A DNA stretch of 64,000 nucleotides from Mixophyes australis. Its lineage: Eukaryota > Chordata > Amphibia > Anura > Limnodynastidae. Numbering within the stretch: position 1 is the first letter of the stretch; each line of letters starts with the position of its first letter. Below the pieces are notes generated by a model. That model was not told where the DNA came from, did not search any database, and saw only the letters and a program-made list of their open reading frames with translations. The stretch covers positions 64,418,101-64,482,100 of the forward strand of contig JAVHZZ010000011.1 in assembly GCA_036250195.1 (NCBI GenBank), read 5' to 3'. The translations under genes and the position numbers were made by a program. Shown piece after piece: positions 10,546 through 20,290 of the stretch.

Positions 10546-10990
10546 AAATCGATATGATTGTATCTTTAATTGTCATTTTATTGTATTTTACTATGACACT
10601 ATCTGCCCTTAATAAATAGGAAAAAGACAAGATTCCTATATTGGATAAATTACCTTTCATTCAGACAGTCTGTCTCTGTATTAAAATTAGTTACTTTGAA
10701 TGCTAATAAAGGGTCTCATTTATAACTGGTGAATCTAATCTATATGTAAAAAACACTAGGATTGCACATATAGTTAGTATAAACTACAACCTTTTATTGT
10801 ATTCACAAGTCATACAAAAACACCTATATTATTATGGTTTAACTTTTCAATCTGCAGTTTAAACATATTATAATTGATGAGTCCTAACTCCTGCTACCAT
10901 GCTCCTATGACACGTTTAAACCATCAACATACCTTAATGAATAAAGACACGGACAACTGTTAAATGTAACTAATTTCGTTGCGATTTATT
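10546..10990. other. AT-rich non-coding flank
   Basis: AT-rich sequence between the Myb-like fragment and the Ngaro element, probably 3' non-coding sequence of Harbinger copy 1. It includes a possible AATAAA near 10610. I see nothing else in it. Confidence 0.3.
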
Positions 10991-11349
10991 AATTGGACTA
11001 TAATTGGCTTAGATTTTTAAACCGGTGGTGGAAAAGGCAAGGATGGTGAGGCGACCCCGATTGTGTCAAACTTACCAAACAGTGTATGGCCCTGAGGCAC
11101 TAACCACTTGTACCAGGACAACTCCTTTACGATTGGCCGGTGCTAAATCTGGCTTCAGTTCACCTGTCCCCCTTCTGGGCTCACAATGCCCTGCCCGTAC
11201 AGAGCAGGCCAAGGAGTTCTGTTTAAAGAACCAAGAGCCAAGGTGGTTCGAAGAGGGTAATGCCCTTAGGTCAATCAGCGGTAGCACCGTGTGACCGGTT
11301 GCCGACTCACCAAATTTGCCTTCCTGCCAAAGCTGTGGGTCCCTGGGAC

Positions 11350-11932
11350 CTACAGCCCGCCACCGATTGCCCTACATGCCTCCTCCATCCCTCTAAATAG
11401 CTGCTTGATAAAGAAGACTAACCCGACGTCCGAGAGGTGTACCCCGTCTGCCCGGTATAGCTGGACCTGGTTAACTGCTATTTGGGCGTGTTTAATGCTA
11501 GCCCCGCCCAGGGACCGTACCACTCTACCTACGTTTTGATTCAGCTTCTTGACGACACGCTTCATAATCGCAGGACTGATGGGTATGACTTCGGACCAGC
11601 AGAGATGTACTGAAGGCCATTGTGCTCTAATTGTTTTCAAACTCTCCCTGATGGCTATAATCAAATCAAGGGATTTATCTGGCCCCACATCGTTGCCCCC
11701 CAGGTGTATTATCAATATATCCGGGGAGCTATCTATCGAAATTTCCACGGATAGCAGGGGAATTAAGGCTGACCATTGCATACCTCGCCTACCCAACCAT
11801 CGTATACTAACTTGTTTGTGCCCCACCTTGATCCTATTTTTGGCCTCACTATGCCTGGCTGCCCAGTGAATGTACGAATGCCCGATGACCCATACCCGGA
11901 TCTTCCCGGCCGCAGTACCTGTGGGTTAAGCA
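11350..11932 (-). pseudogene. SGNH/GDSL-type hydrolase domain of the Ngaro element
   Basis: The minus-strand frame reads KIRVWVIGHSYIHWA (block I, nucleophile serine in GHS), then SPDILIIHLGGNDVG (block III, with the GxND glycine and asparagine), and ends with ADGVHLSDVG (block V, the Asp and His of the catalytic dyad). All four SGNH landmark residues are present. The family hydrolyses ester bonds; its role in the element is unknown. The stretch I can read is unbroken from about 11930 to the stop at 11350, so this domain is better preserved than RT. A possible continuation at 11287-11072 is unassigned. Confidence 0.85.
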
Positions 11933-11934
11933 GA

Positions 11935-12345
11935 ATAAAATAATATCAAACCGTGTCTTATACTAATAAGAAGCCACCTGCCATAAAGGTAGATCAACTA
12001 ATAACTGTCAACTACAGAACAAACGTAAAACAAACACAAAGGGGGGAGGGGGTGATAAGTTTCCGGTAGCCCCAATGAAGGCAAAAACCCAAAAAACCCC
12101 GGCGGCACACCACTAATCAGGCCTTAGTCCGGGAAGAAAGCTGGGAAAGATCCTTCATGCCCCCACATAATATGGCGGGCGGTTAATCCCAGCACTACCG
12201 ACAGGGGGGGGGGATGGGAGGGAGTTGGTAGGGGAGGGGAGTGGAGGAAAGACAAAGCCCGGATTGGGTACAGAAACACATGGCAGTATAAACGTCTAAC
12301 CCTTGCTTACCATCCCTTGCCAACCTGTCATATGGATCCTGAGGA
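11935..12345 (-). other. Spacer between SGNH hydrolase and tyrosine recombinase
   Basis: No reading frame of note is present. It contains purine-rich and poly-G runs (12045-12060, 12205-12212, 12225-12245) on the plus strand. In Ngaro elements this spacer may lead into a separately expressed third ORF; no promoter is recognisable. Confidence 0.35.
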
Positions 12346-13257
12346 CTAGGGGCGTATGTATCGCTTATAAGCATCCGACTTCCAATGCCCCAGAGCTTTA
12401 ATGCTGTCTATGGAGGCCCCCGACTGAGCCGCCTCAGTCGCTGCCCCGATTCTGAATGAATGTGTGCCATACTGTAAAGGGTCTAACCCGGACAGCTGCA
12501 AAGTTTTCTTAAGCGAGGCATTGAATTGACTTGGGGGGACGTACTGTTGCAAAGCGATTACACCATGCCACTGGGCATATGTCCGTGTCTTCCGTTACCT
12601 TCATTAGCAACCAATGCCCCTTGCCCCCTTGGTCGGTTTTGGATCGCAGAATCTTACATGCCACCTGCGAGGCACCCACTTTGACCGCCTTGCCGAGTAA
12701 AGCGTTGCCTATCTTGTGCTGTGACTGTGCTACTAGCTCGCTCACTCTAAAGGCGCCGAAAAAGGCCATAGTAAATGATGTGCTAAATAGGACTGTCTCG
12801 TATTTGCTGTCTGCTCCTTGCCTTAACGCCTGTATGAGTTGTTTTAAAATGCCCACTGTTACCGGCTGCCTGACATCTTCTTTCCTAGGCTGCAACTTAC
12901 CCCATCCCTTGAGGGCTCTACTGATCAAGAAATGCTTTGTTATGTCCTCTCTCCCCAATGTACGGGCTGAAAAGGATATGCCTGCAGCAGGGAGACTGAG
13001 GCCTTTGAGGCACCTGCTAGGTATTTATCCCATATGAAGGCCATGATGTCATCTGTCCCTGGCTGGTCTGCCCTTCCTTTTGCTTTCAGGAAACTGCGCC
13101 AATGAAGCCACGCTGCCCGATACGCTCTCCTGGTGCGCGGGGCTAATGATGTCTCCGCTAGCTCTCTTATGCCGACCCGATGATCTGCCAAATATAAGGC
13201 GGAAAATTCGTACCTTCCGAATGAGCCTGTGGTGCCAGCTCTCGAAAGCGTTGCCAT
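12346..13257 (-). pseudogene. Tyrosine recombinase of the Ngaro element
   Basis: The N-terminal SAM-like domain reads TRRAYRAAWLHWRSFLKAKG (about 13080-13140). The catalytic domain holds the expected residues: Arg in FFGAFRVSELV (about 12740-12770), His and Arg in THSFRIGAAT (about 12425-12455), His in LGHWKS, and the Tyr nucleophile in YKRYIRP just before the stop at 12346. The enzyme would integrate the circular cDNA by strand exchange without target duplication. The frame changes at about 12950 and 12530, so the product is not made, although all catalytic residues are still visible. Confidence 0.88.
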
Positions 13258-13820
13258 TGCTGGCGAGACAGGGCGTCTGCTAGTCTATTGTCAACCCCTG
13301 GCACGTGTAGAGCCCTAAGTGAAATGTCGTGCTCCAGGCATCTTAGAACCATGTGCCTCAGGAGATTGATGGCTTGCGGTGATGATGCGCTCTATCTATT
13401 TATACATTCCACTACCCCCAAATTGTCGCACCAGCACAGTATGTCCCTTCCTCTCAGCTCCGCGGCCCACAATTCAATGGCAACCACTATGGGGAAAAGT
13501 TCTAATACCAAGAGGTTTTTGGTCAGGCCACTCGTGGTCCAGGACTTGGGCCAAGAGGCTGCGCACCAAGCCCCTTGGAAGTAGGCCCCGAAGCCCCATG
13601 ACCCGGAGGCGTCGGTATGAAGATCTAGTGCGGCGGAAGCTACTTCCGCGGAAGGCCAGATGCGCACCCCGTTGAATGTGGAGAGGAATTCTGACCAGAT
13701 TGCCAAGTCTCCCCTTATGTCCTTGGACAGATTTAATCTGCTATGGGGGCTTTTTAGACCTGCCATTGTTAATTGAAGCTTCCTGCAAAAGACTCTGCCC
13801 ATTGGTATGACCCTGTACGC
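13167..13820 (-). pseudogene. RNase H domain of the Ngaro element
   Basis: Blocks on the minus strand: LDLHTDASGSWGFGAYFQG (first catalytic Asp, about 13570-13625), LLVLELFPIVVAIELW (Glu, about 13450-13500), CWCDNLGVVECIN (second Asp, about 13395-13435), and HVPGVDNRLADALSRQQW (third Asp, about 13240-13295). This is the DIRS/Ngaro RNase H arrangement. A frameshift lies near 13390-13352. A stop codon (TGA at about 13828) separates it from the RT frame. Confidence 0.83.
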
Positions 13821-14700
13821 AAAGTTGAATCACCCCAAAAGAGATTGCGCTTGCCTCAATGTAATATTACGCGCCGCCAGAGCTGAAGCTATGTATCCCT
13901 GCAACTTCACCACTTTGTCTTTGGGCAGGCGGCAACATCTATCTATTGTGTCGATCTCGATCCCCAGGAAAGAAAGGTAATGGGAGGGACCTTCGGTTTT
14001 GTCATGCGCTACTGGGACGCCGAGGACCCTAAATAGCGCTTGCGATGCGCTGAGTATATCTGCGCAGACCGCTTGGTTAGCTGGGCCTATGAATAGGAAG
14101 TCATCTAAGTAGTGTACGATGCCCCTATGACTCGTCCCCGCCTGAATACACCAGTGTAAGAACGAGCTAAATTTTTCAAAGAAGGCACAGGACCTATCAA
14201 TGTAATAACCATCTTGTAGCTTAAAACCCATGAACTTGAATGATTGAGGGTGCAGTGGCAGTAGCCAGAATGCTGCATCAATGTCCAATTTCGCCATTAG
14301 AGCCCCCTGGCCAAATGATTTCACTATGTCTAGTGCTAACTCGAGGGACTGGTATACTACTGAACTATCGGCATCGTCTATGGCGTCAGTTTTTTTTGGG
14401 AACTACTCCTACTGGAGATATCACTAGACCTTCTATTGGGGGAGTTGGAAAAGGACCTACCATCCGGCCTAACTGCACTTCTTTTTTTTACTTTATCGCT
14501 GATTATATGGGGCAGGGCATAAGCTGACTTTAAGTTTTTCACTGCTTTGGCTTTTACTTCTTTCTTTACCTGGAGTTTAAATCCAAATTCGAAACCGTTA
14601 CGTAAAAATGATACCAGCGCCGTGTCTGAAGATAGCCGGAACCAACGCTCCAGCTCCTTCAGGTTGATGGGGGAACTGGCTTTATTAATTAGCGGAGTTG
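13821..14700 (-). pseudogene. Reverse transcriptase of the Ngaro element
   Basis: The N-terminal linker reads SPINLKELERWFRLSSDTAL (about 14610-14670), a segment found before RT in Ngaro elements. The RT core has GALMAKLDIDAAFWLLPLHP (first catalytic Asp, about 14250-14310), RGIVHYLDDFLFIGP (YLDD catalytic pair, about 14090-14135) and HYLSFLGIEIDT (about 13950-13990). A run of eight T at about 14390-14397 breaks the frame just after a PVGVVPKK block. One internal stop ends the 13830-14324 frame. Confidence 0.85.
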
Positions 14701-15890
14701 GGGGGACCTCGACCTTTGCTATCTTTTGCGGTGGGACGGGGGCAATCTTTTGCTGAGTGGGGACCTCTGCATCGCTCGCAAATGTGCCTGTACTTGCAAG
14801 CGGCTCCATGGGTGCACGACCTGTGATTGAATGCAAAGCACCTATTGCGCTCTCCTTGGTGCGTGCCTTGCCTCCCTTGCTGCAACCTAGCGACAGGAAC
14901 CGACTCGGCTGCGTTCGTACTGGGGCGTACCATGTCCAACCAGACTTCTACATCTTTACAGCCAAATGGAATTATGTGTTGGCCTGATAGCCTTTTTCTA
15001 AAGCCCTCGTCATATTTGCGCCAATGAGACTTCCCGTCTCTGCTTCTGGCCGCGTCTCTATGTATATTGCTGCGAAAGAGCAGAACGCTGACACCCATCG
15101 GGGGAAGGTCTTGTGAGCTTCCTCCCCTATCCCCCGTTTCTCCTTGGCCGCCTCTATGTCCTTCCTAGCCTCCTCTGTTAGCTCAAACATATCCACATAG
15201 AACCCTTTCTTTATCCTATCCTTTATGCACAGGCGGATCCCCATCATTAGTGATGTGTAAGAGCATTTAACCATGCCCGGGTCGAGCCCTACTTGGTATG
15301 CAACTTTCTTTACCCTGCGTGCTGCCCCCCACGAAATGTGCATGTAGAATCTTCATTAGCTTGTGTGGTCCCTGCTCTTCGTCTGACCCTTCATCACTGG
15401 ACCCTAATGGTGGACTATGTCTCTGTGCACGATCTATCTCCATCTTATCCTGCTCACCTGATGCGCCCGCTACTCCCACTGCTGGCGTCCGGCCTCCTGC
15501 AGCGTTGTTGTCGTCGGCCCCTTGCATCCGAATGGAATGTACTGGTGTCCGATTGGCCGTGCTTGGTGGTTCATCCAGTTTCGCGGCCTCTCCTGATGTC
15601 TCAGCCGTGGTTGCCTGCATTACTGACAGAATGACAGGGTTAGTCCGGCTTGCGGCGTCTGACATGTTGGGGGGTTGCGCAGCGCCTTGCTGCGATTCTA
15701 CTACCACTACCTGCGACGTGTTCTGTTCTAGTGATGGTCCCCCCACTGGTGCTGTGGAGGGCAGGGTTGGGGGCTGATTGGGCGCCCGGGGGGGGGTGGG
15801 TGCAAGCGCAACGAGCTGGGCATGCGGCTGGCGATATGTCGTGCGTAGGGCGGGGGTCAACGTAACGGTCTTCCGTACTCGGCTCCCCAC
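14685..15890 (-). pseudogene. Gag-like protein of the Ngaro element with CCCH plus CCHC fingers
   Basis: A long Pro/Ala/Ser-rich N-terminal part (15890-15270) with an acidic stretch (SSDEGSDEEQ) is followed by a predicted helical domain (15343-14972, with RIKKGFYVDMFELTEEARKD). A cysteine cluster lies at about 14742-14840. The cluster reads CFAFNHRSCTHGAACKYRH, a CX7CX5CX3H finger, directly followed by CERCRGPHSAKDC, a CX2CX3HX4C knuckle. Such a pair is typical of Ngaro Gag. The frame shifts twice (about 15300 and 15050). Confidence 0.75.
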
Positions 15891-16150
15891 TGTTGTGGCG
15901 TATTCAAAGATGGCTTGCGGGAACCGACAAAAATCAGTATAAAAACGATACTGTGATGCTACTCAGCCTGTCCAGTGATGTTGTCTTGTTGCTTTCCAGC
16001 CGGGTAAGAAGGACTGGATGTGCCTGTGCCCGGCGTATACTTCTCTGGACGACAACGCCCACTCCCCTCCCATTGGCTGGCTACTGGAGGGGAGTTACCT
16101 TCTCGGCTGCAGGTACCATTTGTTGTCCCTATCACCTGAGTTTAGGGACG
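15891..16150 (-). other. 5' terminal non-coding region of the Ngaro element
   Basis: GC-rich sequence upstream of gag on the minus strand, without an ORF. A TATA-like word lies at about 15938-15945 (TATAAAAA on the plus strand, TTTTTATA on the element strand). The junction to AT-rich flanking DNA is near 16180. It probably contains the left terminal repeat, but I found no second copy at 11000-11350. Confidence 0.4.
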
Positions 16151-16289
16151 TTTCGCTTAGGGCTGCACTTGTCATTAGGCCCAAATATATAATAAAACAA
16201 TATGCATTATTTGTGTTTTAGAATATGTAACACTTCTAACTGAAATATTGTTTAATCACTTAATCTTGAAAGATGAGTTGCTATTGTGA

Positions 16290-16515
16290 GTGGGAACGAT
16301 CAAGCTCAACATTCACTGCCTCCTAGCCAGCAACCTGGACCTCCTCTTCAAACGGCACCCCACACATAATTACAATTTCATGAAAAATGGCACACGGCAC
16401 AATAATGTCACATACAACATCCAGTGCATAGATGAGGGTTCTATCTGACTGGTCAAGGCAGTGAAAATGGGCCTTGAGAAGTCCAAAAGTTTGTGCTCTC
16501 TAGATCATCCTGTCA
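16290..16515 (-). pseudogene. PIF/Harbinger transposase, C-terminal fragment (Harbinger copy 1)
   Basis: The minus strand reads TFGLLKAHFHCLDQSDRTL, then YALDVVCDIIVPCAIFHEI and GVPFEEEVQ. This is the conserved Harbinger transposase end, in HARBI1-like proteins FG.LK.R(F/W)RCLD followed by a C..LHN block. The catalytic glutamate expected just before FGLLK (in ...IERTFG) is replaced by other residues after a stop codon, so the copy is dead. It faces the Myb-like fragment at 10090-10545 across the Ngaro insertion. Confidence 0.75.
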
Positions 16516-17139
16516 TTCGACTTTAGGGAAGACTGAGATTATTCTTCCTGATAGTTTGGTTTTTATGAGTCCTCCATGTTAAAAGTTCTTTCCCTTTCAT
16601 TAAAAAAATGTACACTTTTTATGTCTGATTATTTGTAATTACATTGGGTAACAGGAATAAGGGCTTGAACTTCAAAGATCTCTGCCTTCAAGGTGAGCAG
16701 TTATTTCCAGGCATTGCTGTCATGGAAAACTCCTGGAAACTGATTTATTGGCTAGAATAATTCCAATCTTAATCTTAACAGTTGAGTAGCAAATAAATTA
16801 CATTACAGCTAAGTTTAGAATATATGCTACAGTGGGGACTAAGGTCCACTAAATCAGCACAGTTCATACATTCTTATATTAATGTGTTCAGCAGCAAAAT
16901 GTCCATGGAAATCATATGACTATATTGGCAACTATTCTACTGAAAAGGAACATCCACCAAGCAAGTGTAAAAATCAAGTTTGTTTATGACACATCTCCAA
17001 ACTGAGTTGCTCAATCAACTTTCTTTTTAAACATTTAAATCACGTCAGGCTGCCTGTTGCTGAGTGGGCTGGGAGCTACGCCTACAGATGCTGCACGTGT
17101 GACTCGTGCTGTGTGATTAGTGCTGTACCAACTTCCAGG
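16516..17139. other. Non-coding, no recognised feature
   Basis: AT-rich sequence without a supported ORF or repeat family. Probably internal Harbinger remnant grading into unique sequence. Confidence 0.3.
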
Positions 17140-17838
17140 GCTGCCAAGAGGAATTCAGGGCCCCGGTACAACAAATTCATGGGGCCCTGACCTTATAGTT
17201 GAGTAAGCAAAAAAATTTTGCACCACCGTAAATTATCCATGGGTATGGTCACACAATTGGGGGCGTGGCAATGCACCATTGGGGCGTGGCTAGCACAATA
17301 AAATCACTAGGTCCTGAATTCCCCGGAGTGTGACATTTGTCCAAGCACTCCTGACTTTCAGGACATCTAGCATCCTTGTGTAGTATAGGAAGAATGCAGT
17401 GTGTACAGAAACAGTTCAGTCTTGGCCTGCGCCCACTGGGCATTGGCATTGTCCCTACTAGAATCACAACATTTCACACACTATGCTGCTCTGTCCTACC
17501 TGTTCTTCTCACTTTTACCACATGTGGCTGCTGGTTTCTTTAGTTGCGGCTTGTCCGGATCCTGGAATGTTGGAGGACCTATTTGGAAAAAAAATGGCTA
17601 CATTTAGAAAATTACAGCCAGCCCCACCGTTAAATCAATAACATCCATGATTAATAATTAGGCCTTCCTCCAGCCCCAACATTAAAATAGTATTCCCATT
17701 ACCCCACAAACAAAATAGCAGCCATTAATTAGCCACCATCTACCTCACACACACTACATTGCCAAAAGCTCCGTGCCATCACACACACATTACTGTGCCC
17801 CTTTATCATCACCACGCTATGCCCCCTTATGATCACAC
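17140..17838 (+). repeat. Unclassified interspersed repeat preceding the minisatellite
   Basis: It begins near AGGGCTGCCAAGAGGAATTC. The part at about 17470-17600 (CTGCTCTGTCCTACCTGTTC, GTCCGGATCCTGGAATGTTG) recurs at 24735-24860, and in both places it runs into AT-rich text with recurring ACATTAAA words. So the two loci share an element of unknown class. No ORF is supported. Confidence 0.5.
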
Positions 17839-19990
17839 TGCGCCCTCCATACTGCCTTTGCCCCTTTCTTTAACCCCCTGTGCCATGCTGCTTGTCCCTC
17901 TTTTCTTTAACCCCCTGTGCCATGCTGCTATTGTCCCTCCTTTCTTTAACCCCTCTGTGTCATGCTGCTATTGTCCCTCCTTTCTTTAACCCCTCTGTCA
18001 TGCTGCTATTGTCCCTCCTTTATATAACCCCTCTGTCATGCTGCTATTGTCCCTCCTTTCTTTAACCCCTCTGTGTCATGCTGCTATTGTCCCTCCTTTC
18101 TTTAACCCCTCTGTCATGCTGCTATTGTCCCTCCTTTATTTAACCCCTCTGTGTCATGCTGCTTATTCCTCTTTTCTTTAACCCCTCTGTGTCATGCTGC
18201 TATTGTCCCTCCTTTCTTTAACCCCTCTGTGTCATGCTGCTTGTCCCTCCTTTCTTTAACCCTTCTGTGTCATGCTGCTTGTCCCTCTTTTCTTTAACCC
18301 CTCTGTGTCATGCTGCGATTGTCCCTTCTTTCTTTAACCCCTCTGTGTCATGCTGCTATTGTCCCTCCTTTCTTTAACCCCTCTGTGTCATGCTGCTATT
18401 GTCCCTCCTTTCTTTAACCCCTCTGTGAAATGCTGCTTGTCCCTCCTTTCTTTAACCCCTCTGTGTCATGCTATTGTCCCTTCTTTCTTTAACCCCTCTG
18501 TGTCATGCTGCTATTGTCCCTCCTTTCTTTAACCCCTCTGTGTCATGCTGCTTGTCCCTCCTTTCTTTAACCCCTGTGTCATGCTGCTATTGTCCCTCCT
18601 TTCTTTAACCCCTTTGTGTCATGCTGCTATTGTCCCTCCTTTCTTTAACCCCTCTGTCATGCTGCTATTGTCCCTCCTTTATTTAACCCCTCTGTGTCAT
18701 GCTGCTTGTTCCTCTTTTCTTTAACCCCTCTGTGTCATGCTGCTATTGTCCCTCCTTTCTTTAACCCCTCTGTGTCATGCTGCTATTGTCCCTCCTTTCT
18801 TTAACCCCTCTGTGAAATGCTGCTTGTCCCTCCTTTCTTTAACCCCTCTGTGTCATGCTATTGTCCCTTCTTTCTTTAACCCCTCTGTGTCATGCTGCTA
18901 TTGTCCCTCCTTTCTTTAACCCCTCTGTGTCATGCTGCTTGTCCCTCCTTTCTTTAACCCCTGTGTCATGCTGCTATTGTCCCTCCTTTCTTTAACCCCT
19001 TTGTGTCATGCTGCTATTGTCCCTCCTTTCTTTAACCCCTCTGTCATGCTGCTATTGTCCCTCCTTTATTTAACCCCTCTGTGTCATGCTGCTTGTTCCT
19101 CTTTTCTTCAACCCCTCTGTGTCATGCTGCTATTGTCCCTCCTTTCTTTAACCCCTCTGTGTCATGCTGCTATTGTCCCTCCTTTCTTTAACCCCTCTGT
19201 GTCATGCTGCTATTGTCCCACCTTTCTTTAACCCCTCTGTGTCATGCTGTTATTGTCCCTCCTTTCTTTAACCCTCTGTGTCATGCTGCTTGTCCCTCTT
19301 TTCTTTAACCCCTCTGTGTCATGCTGCTATTGTCCCTTCTTTCTTTAACCCCTCTGTGTCATGCTGCTATTGTCCCTCCTTTCTTTAACCCCTCTGTGTC
19401 ATGCTGCTATTGTCCCTCCTTTCTTTAACCCCTCTGTGAAATGCTGCTTGTCCCTCCTTTCTTTAACCCCTCTGTGTCATGCTATTGTCCCTTCTTTCTT
19501 TAACCCCTCTGTGTCATGCTGCTATTGTCCCTCCTTTCTTTAACCCGTGTCATGCTGCTATTGTCCCTCCTTTCTTTAACCCCTTTGTGTCATGCTGCTA
19601 TTGTCCCTCCTTTCTTTAACCCCTCTGTGCCATGCTGCTTGTCCCTCGTTTTTTAACCCCTCTGTGTCATGCTGCTTGTCCCTCTTTTCTTTAACCCCTC
19701 TGTGTCATGCTGCTATTGTCCCTCCTTTCTTTAACCCCTCTGTGTCATGCTGCTATTGTTCCTCCTTTTTTTTAACCCCTCTGTGTCATGCTGCTATTAT
19801 CCCTCCTTTCTTTAACCCCGTGTCATGCTGCTATTGTCCCTCCTTTCTTTAACCCCTGTGTCATGCTGCTATTGTCGCTCCTTTCTTTAACCCCTCTGTG
19901 TCATGCTGCTATTGTCCCTCCTTTCTTTAACCCCTGTGTCATGCTGCTATTGTCCCTCCTTTCTTTAACCCCTCTGTGTCATGCTGCCCC
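17839..19990 (+). repeat. 40-bp minisatellite, about 50 copies, with higher-order repeats
   Basis: The unit is about 40 bp and is made of TTTCTTTAACCCCTCTGTGT followed by CATGCTGCTATTGTCCCTCC. Variants lack a few bases (CTGTCATG instead of CTGTGTCATG; GCTGCTTGTCC instead of GCTGCTATTGTCC). The rare variant CTCTGTGAAATG occurs at about 18421, 18808 and 19432, so a block of 387 bp (about 10 units) was duplicated as a whole and a third related block lies 624 bp further on. Open frames across the array are a by-product of a stop-poor unit and are not genes. Confidence 0.95.
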
Positions 19991-20041
19991 CCCCCATTTT
20001 CCTCCCTTCACTTACCTTTACTTCTCTCTTCTTTCTTGTCT

Positions 20042-20155
20042 TCTCTGCTGCTCTGTGCTCCATTGCTCCAGACTGACTGAATGCTGGGCGTGACATGTTG
20101 ATGTCACACCCGGCATTCAGTCAGTCTGGAGCAATGTAGCACAGAGCAGCAGAGA
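20042..20155. repeat. Near-perfect palindrome, arms about 54 bp, loop about 6 bp
   Basis: The left arm (20042-20095) starts TCTCTGCTGCTCTGTGCTCC and its reverse complement (about 20101-20155) ends with AGCACAGAGCAGCAGAGA. They differ at only a few sites. It can fold into a long cruciform or RNA hairpin. It lies just after the minisatellite and before the LTR at 20291. Confidence 0.88.
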
Positions 20156-20290
20156 AGAGGGACGCCGGCGCCGCAATCACCTGAGTATGGTTTGTTTGTT
20201 TTTTTAACTATAACCCCACCCTTTCAAGCACCTGTTATGGCCTATAAATTGATTTGAGCAGCTTCCACTTTTGTATTTGTCTGAGAGGCA

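Larger units (their letters stand above)
11000..16150 (-). mobile_element. Ngaro/DIRS-type tyrosine-recombinase retrotransposon, degenerate but nearly complete
   Basis: On the minus strand the order is gag (15890-14685), RT and RNase H (about 14700-13167), tyrosine recombinase (13257-12346) and SGNH hydrolase (about 11932-11350). RT plus a tyrosine recombinase instead of an integrase defines the DIRS order. A Gag with combined CCCH and CCHC fingers and a separate SGNH hydrolase point to the Ngaro group within it. I could not find the split direct terminal repeats expected for Ngaro, so both ends are approximate. The GC content is higher than in its AT-rich surroundings. It separates the two genes of a Harbinger element. 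Several stops and frameshifts disable it. Confidence 0.85.

Noticed and set aside
17839..19990. CRISPR-like array
   Set aside because: The 40-bp units are directly adjacent, with no unique spacers, in a vertebrate genome.
17759..20093. Open frames of 60-100 residues repeating CYCPSF/PFFNPSV-like peptides
   Set aside because: They are translations of the 40-bp minisatellite, which lacks stop codons on the + strand. No promoter, domain or conservation supports a protein.
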